Below are positions 8,001 through 15,555 of a stretch of DNA of 64,000 nt, piece after piece. Both the position numbers and the translations under genes were made by a program. Source of the stretch: Desulfobacteraceae bacterium (GTDB lineage: Bacteria > Desulfobacterota > Desulfobacteria > Desulfobacterales > Desulfobacteraceae); assembly GCA_024226935.1 (NCBI GenBank), contig JAAELK010000394.1:62001-126000 (forward strand). The letters run 5' to 3'. The first letter of the stretch is position 1. Each line of letters begins with the position of its first letter. The notes beneath the pieces were generated by a model, which made no database searches, was not told where the DNA came from, and worked only from the letters and a program-made list of their open reading frames with translations.

Positions 8001-11000
8001 GTTGGGCAGGTCCGTTCGGATTAAACGCCCGAAGGCATCATAGGTGTAGGAAATCCGGTTGCCATTTTCATCTTCCGTCTTCAGGGGTTTGCCAAATTTA
8101 TAATCAATGAGTGTTGTTTTTACTACATGGCTCACCCCGTTTGTTTCGGGATATTCCACCCGGACAGGAAAGGTGTGGGTCGCACGATCATAATATGTTG
8201 TTGTGATATTTCCAAGTGGGTCTTTCCGGGTTTTAGGATTGCCGAATTCATCGTATGTAACCAAGGTTATGGGGTCATTCGCACCGTCCAGGCCAAGGGT
8301 TGTGGACAATAGATTACCCGTATCCGTTTCATAGTTATTTTCCGTATAACGGCTCTGGCCGCTGGTACTGCCGGAAAGGGCAGTGGATGTCATCCGCCAT
8401 ACCCATGATCCAAAATTTTCATAGGTATTGGCGGCGGTAATAGATTCTCCTCCGGTTCCGCTGGCAATACTGGTCAACAGATTGCCGTTCTCATTATCGT
8501 AGGTATAATCTTCCTGGGTGAAACTGGTACCATTGTCATAGATTTCCGTGCGCTGGCAGAGGAGCTTGACAAAACCATAGGTATCAGAAATCTCCTCTTG
8601 ATCATCCATTTCATCGGGATAATAGGTTACCCAGTCCATGGTGGATTTTGATAAAAGCTTGTTTGAGGGATCCCGCAGTTCTTCTTGGTATTGTCTTCCT
8701 TTGTCAAACTCTCCCTGCAAAAATTTTGTTTCAATTTTGGTACCGTCGGGGTTGGTCTGGGTGACGGTTTCAAATCCTCGAAAATCCTTGTCAGATCGGT
8801 TGTATAAACCTCCGGCATAATTATAGGTTGTTGTAGAAGTATTTCCCCGACCGTCGTATGTGGTAATTTCAGATATAGTATGGATAACATAGGGCAAAAG
8901 CTTATTTTTATATTGTGATGAAGGGGTATATTGGATTGTGGTTTTTCCTCCATATCCATTTTGTATTACAGTAACAAGATCAACAAAGGGATTGACAGTT
9001 GAAAGTGCGCTCCAAAGTCCTGAATCTCCCCTCCAGCAAATATCTGGTAGACCATCGCCATTTATATCCGGGAATTGGATTGTTGGGATATTATCATGAT
9101 CATTATTTCCACCATTTGATGCTGGGGCACTATTTTTGAGATTTTCCCCAAGGACCTTTTGAGCCTTAGCAAATGTACCATCACCCTTTGAAAGTGCAAT
9201 CCATAGTCCTAAATCTCCCCGCCAGCATACATCCGCCATACCATCGCCATTCAGGTCTGGATAGCGGATTGTTGGGATATTATCAGTATCATTATTTCCA
9301 CCATCTGATTGAGGGGCATTATCTTTGAGATTCCAAAGGGCCATTTTAGCCTCGGCAAATGTTCCATCACCCTTTGAAAGTGCGCTCCATAATCCTGAAT
9401 CTCCCCTCCAGCAAATATCTGGTAGACCATCGCCATTTATATCCGGGAATTGGATTGTTGAGATATTATTATGATCATTATTTCCACCATTTAATTTATG
9501 GGCACCAGTTTCGAGATTCTTCTCAAGGACCTTTTGAGGCTCAGCAAATGTACCATCACCCTTTGAAAGTGCAATCCATAGTCCGAAATCTCCCCGCCAG
9601 CATACATCCGCCATGCCATCGCCATTCAGGTCTGGATAGCGGATTGTTGGGATATTATCAGTATCATTATTTCCACCATCTGATTGAGGGGCACTATCTT
9701 TGAGATTCCAAAGGGCCATTTTAGCCTCGGTAAATGTACCATCACCCTTTGAAAGTGCGCTCCATAATCCTGAATTTCCCCTCCAGCAAATATCTGGTAG
9801 ACCATCTCCATTTATATCCGGGAATTGGATTGTTGGGATATTAACATGGTTATTATCTCCACCATCTGATTCTGGGACTCCATTTTTGAGATTCCAAAGA
9901 GCCATTTGGGGGGGAGCAAATGTTCCATCACCCTTCGAAAGGGCAATCCATAATCCTGAATATCCCCGCCAGCATACATCTGCCATACCATCGCCATTTA
10001 GGTCTGGATAACGGATTGTTGCGATCTTATCATGATCACTATTTCCACCATTTGATGGATGGACACCATTGCCGAGATTTGAAAGGGCCATTTGAGCCGG
10101 AGCAAATGTTCCATCACCATTTGAAAGTGCGCTCCATAATCCTGAATCTCCCCTCCAGCAAATATCTGCCATGCCATCCCCATTTATATCGGGTGATTTT
10201 ACTGTGAAAATATTGTCAGAACCTATATTATCTCCACCACTTGCTACAGGATATTCATTTGCAAGATTGCTTAAAACATTGTGGGGTGTTGTATATAAAT
10301 CCCCGTTACTATCATTCCAATCTATCCTAGCCAGGTTGAGTGAACTTTTTCCATCGCTTCCAAATAGTTGAATGGTCTTAAGATGAGATCGACCTGTTGA
10401 GGTGCCATATCCGTAATTTAATTGATATTTTCTTACAAGCTGTCTATTTGCATAGGTTTCGATGGCTTTTAACCTATATGATGTTTTGATTTTAGTTTTG
10501 GTGGTGTACATGGGAAACGCATCTGTCCTTGTTCCATCATCAAGGCAAAATTTTACAGAATTTATCTTAGATGCCATGGCATGACCAGCATACTTAATGT
10601 TTGAAAGATAGATCTGACCCTGGTCCTTTGTATAGGAAATGGTCATGTAGTTACCATTGGTATCTATAACTGTGTCCAGGCACCATTTAAAGATACGACT
10701 TGCATCTTTCGGATCATCCTGGCGGGAGGCGGGTGTTCTCCCGAAAAAATATTTTAGTCCGCTTTTATCCATTGCTTCCCAGGTTTTTTTTTCAGTATCA
10801 TAGGAATATTTTGTGAATCGTCCTTCTATTTTGGCTCCGTAAAAATTTTCTCCCCAGTCGTCCCTGGGAACAAGCTTTGAATTGCCGCCCATGGCTACTT
10901 CATAGTCATTTGCGGTATAATCCACCCCCCGTTTGGTAGAACGCTGGATGGCACCCATGGATATATCCCAGCCCATGCCCATCCAGCCGTTTTTCTGGTA

Positions 11001-11360
11001 GCTGTTGTAATTAAGAGCAATTTTTGGCTGCATGCCTGCCCTTCCCGGGGGGATAAGGATGGGGATGGCGGCAGTGGCTGCACCTGTGAACAAACTTGTG
11101 TTTACTGTGGAAGAAGATACTTGCGTGCTTGTATCTCCAGTCCCTTTCTGGGTTGAAGTTATAGATGCGTCCAGGGACTTTGCAGTTTTTAATTTAGATT
11201 TTTCTTTTTTATCGATTTCATCCTGGGCTATGATTTCCTGGGTTTCACCTGTGTCGGATTCGGCAAAAACAGAATTTTGAAATCCCAGTAAAAGTAAAAA
11301 TATTAATATGGGCATTGATCCCATTAACTTGCAGCGGTGTTTACTTGCGGTTTGGTACAT
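5079..11360 (-). CDS. SpvB/TcB-like RHS (YD-repeat) protein, giant secreted or surface protein
   Basis: The longest open frame begins at 11417, but the start at 11360 (MYQTASKHRCKL) is preferred: AGGAG lies 8 bases upstream and a signal peptide follows (ILIFLLLLGFQNSVFA), giving about 2093 residues. Order of parts: SpvB-like domain (IPPGRAGMQPKIALNYNSY), seven 62-residue FG-GAP/VCBS-like repeats (core NGDGxxDxCWRG), a TcdB mid-domain (VIQNGYGGKTTIQYTPS), many YD repeats, the RHS core end (DPVIGKFITADIIVPDP ... NPLIYVDPSGH), then about 270 variable residues that are Gly/Ala-rich and end in a domain I do not recognise. Such proteins form a hollow shell around a C-terminal toxin. No immunity gene sits directly downstream. 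It is flanked by convergent ankyrin lipoprotein genes. Confidence 0.85.
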   Translation of the reverse strand: MYQTASKHRCKLMGSMPILIFLLLLGFQNSVFAESDTGETQEIIAQDEIDKKEKSKLKTAKSLDASITSTQKGTGDTSTQVSSSTVNTSLFTGAATAAIPILIPPGRAGMQPKIALNYNSYQKNGWMGMGWDISMGAIQRSTKRGVDYTANDYEVAMGGNSKLVPRDDWGENFYGAKIEGRFTKYSYDTEKKTWEAMDKSGLKYFFGRTPASRQDDPKDASRIFKWCLDTVIDTNGNYMTISYTKDQGQIYLSNIKYAGHAMASKINSVKFCLDDGTRTDAFPMYTTKTKIKTSYRLKAIETYANRQLVRKYQLNYGYGTSTGRSHLKTIQLFGSDGKSSLNLARIDWNDSNGDLYTTPHNVLSNLANEYPVASGGDNIGSDNIFTVKSPDINGDGMADICWRGDSGLWSALSNGDGTFAPAQMALSNLGNGVHPSNGGNSDHDKIATIRYPDLNGDGMADVCWRGYSGLWIALSKGDGTFAPPQMALWNLKNGVPESDGGDNNHVNIPTIQFPDINGDGLPDICWRGNSGLWSALSKGDGTFTEAKMALWNLKDSAPQSDGGNNDTDNIPTIRYPDLNGDGMADVCWRGDFGLWIALSKGDGTFAEPQKVLEKNLETGAHKLNGGNNDHNNISTIQFPDINGDGLPDICWRGDSGLWSALSKGDGTFAEAKMALWNLKDNAPQSDGGNNDTDNIPTIRYPDLNGDGMADVCWRGDLGLWIALSKGDGTFAKAQKVLGENLKNSAPASNGGNNDHDNIPTIQFPDINGDGLPDICWRGDSGLWSALSTVNPFVDLVTVIQNGYGGKTTIQYTPSSQYKNKLLPYVIHTISEITTYDGRGNTSTTTYNYAGGLYNRSDKDFRGFETVTQTNPDGTKIETKFLQGEFDKGRQYQEELRDPSNKLLSKSTMDWVTYYPDEMDDQEEISDTYGFVKLLCQRTEIYDNGTSFTQEDYTYDNENGNLLTSIASGTGGESITAANTYENFGSWVWRMTSTALSGSTSGQSRYTENNYETDTGNLLSTTLGLDGANDPITLVTYDEFGNPKTRKDPLGNITTTYYDRATHTFPVRVEYPETNGVSHVVKTTLIDYKFGKPLKTEDENGNRISYTYDAFGRLIRTDLPNGGQTITEYNDTASPRHVTSRIKANSSGATIDSITYMDGFNRAIQSSSLGENGRYITTRNYYDNMGRTSLSEGPFYASDTSYPQEAPSDSPWGSTSFDYFGRPVLTQVPDGTHGTINIKWSYSGLSTTIVDPDNGSKTETRDYLGKIIQIVEHGDNARDYQTNYTYNVAGDLLSVQDNYDNLTTMEYDSLGRKIAIIDPDMGSWYYTYDANGNMLTQTDAKNQTTSFKYDDLNRVLSKTYSTNDPGVFYTYDNLNITNGRGQLYQTTNDDVTITIDGFDSVENILSETKTITGAPDSYTTSYSYDLTGRPSTTTYPDRFSVTNTYMDGTSLLKQITGSDDVIYAQMSNYTPQGKIGRIDYGNYTYTQYDYDNLSGRLMSIMTERLGPTQTIQERSYEYTPGGNIAGITDNKNGTIYSYTYDMLHRLTGETSTGNTPALNYRYDAIGNILSKTLGADTMTYKYGGFSPHAVSAIRLSGKIHNYIYDANGNMTTGPDFTDPLLPGSRNITYNIDNMPVKVQHIRDGVTKAMDLVYDGYGARAVKNVTGGPSTFYVGGHFQVTKNDAATETTRFIFAGNMRVAQAKNGVTHYFHKDHLGSSTAMSDDSGATLETSEYLPYGGQRSHTGSNISNYRFTDQELDPESGLYNYNARLYDPVIGKFITADIIVPDPTNPQTLNRYSYCGNNPLIYVDPSGHIFGIDDILIGAIIGGIIAGSQSDWDLKTILAGGVIGGISGGIFSGVQGAVSSMIGNSIVGGAISGGVGGFAAGSAAGGLSAACYGGNVMDGILTGGKYAAIGGAAFGGINGHFGDRWDLWRISANTIAGGYVNEISDGNFAKGAIIAGGTALAYWAYTAVPNTGKPSLKIGQGPQANKYHGTPCEPGKATVGLTNTKVSGWTKYILAEGQGLMQAIEYLVVGATPFGRWHDHFLNLFPESHLFNQPGMAQLSWGIAAPVSYGALLYGHDYLLYPMMNDKM
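9000..10205 (-). repeat. Tandem array of seven ~186-bp coding repeats
   Basis: Inside the RHS gene. Each unit encodes about 62 residues built around (Y/F/S)PD(I/L)NGDG(M/L)(A/P)D(I/V)CWRG, then GLW(S/I)ALS and GDGTF. Units alternate between two types (DINGDGLPDICWRG...LWSALS and DLNGDGMADVCWRG...LWIALS), so the true period of near identity is about 372 bp. NGDGxxD is a calcium-binding-like loop typical of VCBS/FG-GAP propeller blades; seven blades is the number in an integrin-like beta-propeller. Confidence 0.85.
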
Positions 11361-11391
11361 TAGAAATTGCTCCTGTTTAGGTTTGACAAAA

Positions 11392-11513
11392 CTCACCCAT
11401 CTGCCGTGTTGCTGCAAAAGTTTGCTAAATTATAGAATCGGGCCTCATGTACTGGAGTACACTCTGTGTTTCAACCTTTCTTGCGCCTTGCACATAGGCA
11501 AACTTTTATCAAA
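11392..11513. mobile_element. 122-bp palindromic MITE/REP-like element
   Basis: The ends form an imperfect terminal inverted repeat of about 24 bp (TTTGACAAAACTCACCCATC on one side against TTTGATAAAAGTTTGCCTAT read from the other). There is a further inner pairing AAAAGTTTGC / GCAAACTTTT and a central small palindrome TGTACTGGAGTACA near 11448-11461. No open frame is inside. It lies in the leader of the RHS gene, between any promoter and the ribosome site at 11360, so it could form a long hairpin in that transcript. The class is inferred from structure; only one copy is in the window. Confidence 0.55.
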
Positions 11514-11612
11514 GCACGGTTTTTCGGTCAGCCACTATTTAGTAATTGAAATATCGAATTGGCAATTACTATAAAAATTTATAAAAAGCAAGTAATATAG
11601 AACCAGAAGTTT

Positions 11613-11880
11613 TTAAAAAATATTTATTAATAAGATAAGTGGCTGTTTTTCAATAAAGTTTATTTTAATAAAAAATACCAGGGCTGCAATAACTCCTGCA
11701 GCATGACTTATCCCAAGGGCACGGAAAAGAATTTTACGGCTTTTGATGTCATATACAAAAGCATCAACCATGGTGTGGGTACATATATACTCCGATGAGT
11801 GTCCAATAGGATGACTGCTTGAAATTTAGCGTAATCCCCCTGCCTTTACGCGGCTGGGTTGATACGAAAGCAATTAAAAT
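11613..11880 (-). pseudogene. Decayed fragment resembling a rhombotarget-type lipoprotein
   Basis: Two overlapping reverse frames give neighbouring parts of one protein: upstream FKQSSYWTLIGVYMYPH (about 11770-11825), then after a frameshift MVDAFVYDIKSRKILFRALG (from 11771 downwards), continuing ISHAAGVIAALVFF to a stop at 11613. The segment D-x-x-SRK-(L/I)LFRA-G preceded by a YWTL motif is what I remember from rhombotarget/DUF lipoproteins, so the assignment rests on memory. No intact start or signal peptide remains. The rest of the 11514-12029 stretch contains no gene that I can support. Confidence 0.4.
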
Positions 11881-12029
11881 CCAAATAATACATAAAAAGT
11901 TAAATGCTATTGTCCTGGCACTATAAATTTAATTATTTACAACCAGAAGATTGATCAAGTATAATGAAAAACCGATTTGAGTTATTCTTTTGTGAGCCTA
12001 ATCTTTTTTTTTCATGGGGTGAAATCAGG

Positions 12030-13868
12030 ATGCAGGATCGACAAAATTTACAATTTTCTTCCACCAATATTTGCAAAGTACTCATTGCGGCAAAATTGAT
12101 TTCAAAAGACCAGGCAAAAAAAATATTGGCCAGGGGAAAAAAGGTAAAAGAAATCTTGTGGAGTCAGGGAAAGGATAAGGCTCTTGTGGGGGCGGCGAAA
12201 AAAAGAGCAATTTCCCAGATCTCTTTTATAGATGTTGTCTTGTATTTAAAGGTTGAAAGACTTGATAAGCCGGAGCAAATTATTGATGAAGATTTGATTT
12301 ATAGAGCAATAGCCGGCGCCTTTGGCCTTGAATACATCAAAATAGATCCCCTTAAACTGGAATTAAAGCTTGTCACAGGCACCATCTCAAAATCCTTTGC
12401 CTTGAAACATCTTTTGCTGCCGCTGAAAGTGGAAGAGGGCAAGCTTGTGGTGGCGACTCCCGACCCGTTTAATTATGAGGCCATTAAGGATGTGGAGATG
12501 GTCTCAAAGTTAAAAGTCAAACCCATTGTCAGTTCCCGGTCGGATATTAAAAAATTGATCAATGAGTTTTTTGGATTTCATTATTCCATTTCAGCAGCTG
12601 AAGATCTGTTTTCTCAAACAGGGGTGGACCTTGGAAATCTTGAACAATTTGTCAGCCTTGCCTCCCTGGATACGTTGCCGGCAACGGACCAGCATATTGT
12701 TAATGCGGTCAATCATCTTTTTTCCTATTCCTTTGATCAAAAAGCCAGTGATATCCATATCGAACCCAAACGGGAAATCTGTCTGGTGAGAATGCGCATT
12801 GACGGTGCTCTCAATACGGTATATAAACTGCCCAAAAAACTTCATAATGCCGTGGTCAGCCGGATTAAAACCCTTTCCGGGTTGGATATGGCTGAAAAAA
12901 GAAGACCCCAGGACGGCAGGATCAAAATGGGAAAGGGGGATACCGAGGTCGAAATCAGGGTTTCTACGATTCCTGTGGCCTTTGGGGAAAAGGTGGTCAT
13001 GAGGATAATGGACCCGGATATCTTGTTCCAGGATCTTGAGATGCTGGGTTTTTTAAAGGATGATTTTGAACGGTATAAAAAACTGATTGCCATGCCCTTT
13101 GGTATTGTTCTGGTGACGGGTCCCACAGGTTCCGGAAAATCAACCACCCTTTATTCCAGTCTTCGCATGCTTTCTTCTCCCGAGGTGAATATCACCACCA
13201 TTGAAGACCCCATCGAAATGGTCCATGAAGAGTTTAATCAAATTGCAGTTCAGCCTGCCATTGATGTAACTTTTGGCTCTGTATTGCGAAATATTCTTCG
13301 CCAGGACCCGGATATCATCATGGTAGGAGAGATCCGGGATCTTGAAACCGCCCAGTCAGCGGTCCAGGCCGCCTTGACAGGTCACCTGGTTTTATCTACT
13401 CTCCATACAAATGATGCCGTTTCAACCGTGTTCCGGCTGCTGGATCTCGGGATTCCTCCCTATCTTATCCATTCGTCCCTGAACGGTATTGTAGCCCAGC
13501 GTCTGGTCAGAAAAATTTGTCCCCATTGTGCCCAGACTTTTGAAATGGATGTCGGAGAATTGGCAGCCCTGGGGATTATTATTTCTCAAAAAGGCAGGGT
13601 TTTGCTCAGCCATGGGAAAGGATGTATGAAATGCCGCAATACCGGTTATAGCGGACGGACGGGAATTTACGAAGTCCTTCCCTATTCCGAAGCTCTTAAG
13701 GGTTTGACTTCCGATGATGCCAGCCTGGATGATTTAAGGAGTAAAGCCGTTGAAGAAGGATTGACCCTGCTTCGCCAGAATGGAATTAAAAAAATGCTGG
13801 AAGGCCAGACCACCTACCAGGAAATTTTGCGGGTAACCTGGGATCAGTTGACCATATCATCTGGGTAA
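12030..13868 (+). CDS. GspE/PilB-family type II secretion/type IV pilus ATPase
   Basis: A cytoplasmic AAA-like ATPase that powers pseudopilus or pilus assembly. Parts in order: MshEN/T2SSE N-terminal domain (to about 200), linker, then the ATPase core with Walker A GPTGSGKSTT, Asp box and Walker B (RQDPDIIMVGEIRD), His box (TGHLVLSTLHTNDA), and a zinc-binding insertion with CPHC and CMKC pairs. The frame is open from 11964, but ATG 12030 starts the recognisable protein (MQDRQNLQ; 612 residues) and has a GGTG/CAGG purine run upstream. No other secretion genes are adjacent; a prepilin peptidase is at 44.1 kb. The 3' end overlaps the convergent LysM gene by 25 bp. Confidence 0.88.
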   Translation: MQDRQNLQFSSTNICKVLIAAKLISKDQAKKILARGKKVKEILWSQGKDKALVGAAKKRAISQISFIDVVLYLKVERLDKPEQIIDEDLIYRAIAGAFGLEYIKIDPLKLELKLVTGTISKSFALKHLLLPLKVEEGKLVVATPDPFNYEAIKDVEMVSKLKVKPIVSSRSDIKKLINEFFGFHYSISAAEDLFSQTGVDLGNLEQFVSLASLDTLPATDQHIVNAVNHLFSYSFDQKASDIHIEPKREICLVRMRIDGALNTVYKLPKKLHNAVVSRIKTLSGLDMAEKRRPQDGRIKMGKGDTEVEIRVSTIPVAFGEKVVMRIMDPDILFQDLEMLGFLKDDFERYKKLIAMPFGIVLVTGPTGSGKSTTLYSSLRMLSSPEVNITTIEDPIEMVHEEFNQIAVQPAIDVTFGSVLRNILRQDPDIIMVGEIRDLETAQSAVQAALTGHLVLSTLHTNDAVSTVFRLLDLGIPPYLIHSSLNGIVAQRLVRKICPHCAQTFEMDVGELAALGIIISQKGRVLLSHGKGCMKCRNTGYSGRTGIYEVLPYSEALKGLTSDDASLDDLRSKAVEEGLTLLRQNGIKKMLEGQTTYQEILRVTWDQLTISSG

Positions 13869-14887
13869 AGGGCCCGTTTAGCCGATAAAATCATGACCGT
13901 TGCGGCAATATCTTCTGTGTGTAGCACAATCAGTTTTCCAGAATTTAAGGGGGCTAAAAGAGTATCATATTGCTCTTTTATGGGCCAATTTGAACTTGTG
14001 GCATCAAAGGCGGATCTGTTTTTTTGCATAATAGAATAGATCTGGCCGGGCTTGATATCATCGTGTCTGCCCTTGTCGATAAAAGCAATTTGATACTGAT
14101 TTATTATTACGGTGTTTTCCTCCGAGCAGATAAGAAAGGCATTTATGGGAGGTGGATGTTCCTGGACGGATAATACCATATCTCTTTTATAATAGGCCAT
14201 GATTTTGTCATTCACATTGGCATCCCGGTAGGAATCTGTGATGATGGCAGTCGCGTAATTGTCGGTATGTTCAAGTACTTTGATTTCTGCTTTGATAAGA
14301 TGTTTGATGCCTTTAAAAATCTGGTTGTTCACTTTTTTTTCTATTTTTTCCGTGCTGAAAATCTGGTAAATTTCGCCTGGTATCAGATTGGCCTTGTTTG
14401 TGGGTTTGATATAAATAATATCATTGGCTGACATCATCAGATTCCCATCTCTTTCCCGGATGATGACTCCAAGGGTGTCCACAACATGTTTTCTGATAAA
14501 GCCGGTCCGGTTTATGTTCTGATAGGTAAAAGAAGGTGATATTGGTGGTGTTTCCACCTTTACAGGTTCAGGAGGTGGCTGTACCGGCGGTGCTTTGGGT
14601 AAAGTTTTTGATTTTAAGAAAATCTGGATTTTTGTTCCCGGGGTTATCTGGTGGGGATTTTTGATATCCTTGTTCATTTCCCATAGTCCTGGCCAGTCCC
14701 ATTGGGAGTTATAAAATTTTTGGGACAGATCCCAGAGGGTATCTCCCTTTTGTATGGTATAATAAAAACCTGTCTTTTTGGCTGGTTCTAATTCATTGGG
14801 TTCCTGGGCCAGGGTCATGGGAAAAAAACCAAGGATTGAAAATATAATGATGCCCGTGATATTTGTTATCCATTTCATTTGATACAT
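13844..14887 (-). CDS. LysM-domain periplasmic protein
   Basis: A 347-residue exported protein: N-terminal signal peptide (ITGIIIFSILGFFPMTLAQ), then a LysM domain at about 40-90 (YYTIQKGDTLWDLSQKFYNS ... NPHQITPGTKI), which binds peptidoglycan glycan chains, then a proline-rich linker (PPVQPPPEPVKVETPP) and about 230 residues of beta-rich sequence with no family I recognise (contains DGNLMMSANDIIYIKP and GEIYQIF repeats of a SH3-like flavour). It is convergent with, and overlaps, the GspE gene by 25 bp. A role in anchoring an envelope structure is possible but unproven. Confidence 0.8.
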   Translation of the reverse strand: MYQMKWITNITGIIIFSILGFFPMTLAQEPNELEPAKKTGFYYTIQKGDTLWDLSQKFYNSQWDWPGLWEMNKDIKNPHQITPGTKIQIFLKSKTLPKAPPVQPPPEPVKVETPPISPSFTYQNINRTGFIRKHVVDTLGVIIRERDGNLMMSANDIIYIKPTNKANLIPGEIYQIFSTEKIEKKVNNQIFKGIKHLIKAEIKVLEHTDNYATAIITDSYRDANVNDKIMAYYKRDMVLSVQEHPPPINAFLICSEENTVIINQYQIAFIDKGRHDDIKPGQIYSIMQKNRSAFDATSSNWPIKEQYDTLLAPLNSGKLIVLHTEDIAATVMILSAKRALYPDDMVN

Positions 14888-15003
14888 GGTTCCCCCTTGA
14901 TTTGGGTTGGTCTCTTTTGAATATCTTGACTTTATTTAAACGACTGTTCTATAAAAAGTCAAGAATTGTTACTTAAAATTACTATGGGATTGGATATGAA
15001 AAG

Positions 15004-15555
15004 ATGAAGTCTATTGCTAATTTGTTTTTTGAAATGAGAATGTTAAAGGATATTGTCCGGTCCGGTTATGCTTTTTTGGGATCGGGAAGTGAAAGTATTG
15101 CAGAACACAGTTTTGCCGTGGTGTTCATCTGTTTTACAATGTCAAAATTGGATACCGATATTGATGGTACAAAACTTATGGCAATGGCTTTGTTGCATGA
15201 TCTTGCCGAAGCCAGAACCGGGGATCTTAATTATGTCCAGAAAAAATATACCCAGGCGAATGAAGATAAAGCCATTTCGCATTTGATAAAACCACTTCCT
15301 TTTGGTACTGATATTAAATCTCTTATTGATGAGTTTAATCTGGGTGAAACCAAGGAGGCAAAACTTGCCAAGGATGCTGATCAGCTTTCTTTTGTACTTG
15401 AATTAAAAAAACTTGAAGACACGGGGGGTAGATCTGCTGAAAAATGGCTGCCCATAGTTCTTGGACGTATAAAAACTCAAATGGGTCGGCAGATGGCCCA
15501 GAGTATTATGGAAACCCAATGGGATGAGTGGTGGAGGAATGACTATTCAGAATAA
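15004..15555 (+). CDS. HD-domain hydrolase, YfbR/HDDC2-like 5'-nucleotidase
   Basis: A 183-residue HD-superfamily phosphohydrolase. The metal-binding His and HD are in SESIAEHSFAVVFICF and MALLHDLAEARTGD; the final Asp is in KLAKDADQLSFVLELK. This spacing (ES-x-AEHS ... HDLAE ... DADQL) is that of the YfbR/HDDC2 family, whose characterised members remove phosphate from deoxynucleoside 5'-monophosphates. The next gene starts 32 bp before this stop, so the two are translationally linked, leading into motAB. Confidence 0.8.
   Translation: MKSIANLFFEMRMLKDIVRSGYAFLGSGSESIAEHSFAVVFICFTMSKLDTDIDGTKLMAMALLHDLAEARTGDLNYVQKKYTQANEDKAISHLIKPLPFGTDIKSLIDEFNLGETKEAKLAKDADQLSFVLELKKLEDTGGRSAEKWLPIVLGRIKTQMGRQMAQSIMETQWDEWWRNDYSE

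Noticed and set aside
9000..10205. CRISPR array
   Set aside because: Regular 186-bp periodicity is coding repeat DNA in frame with a single long gene; no short repeats with unique spacers anywhere in the window.
5079..11360. Extra reverse or forward frames inside the RHS gene (up to 119 codons)
   Set aside because: They shadow the repeat structure (same frames recur every 186 bp) and lack ribosome sites.
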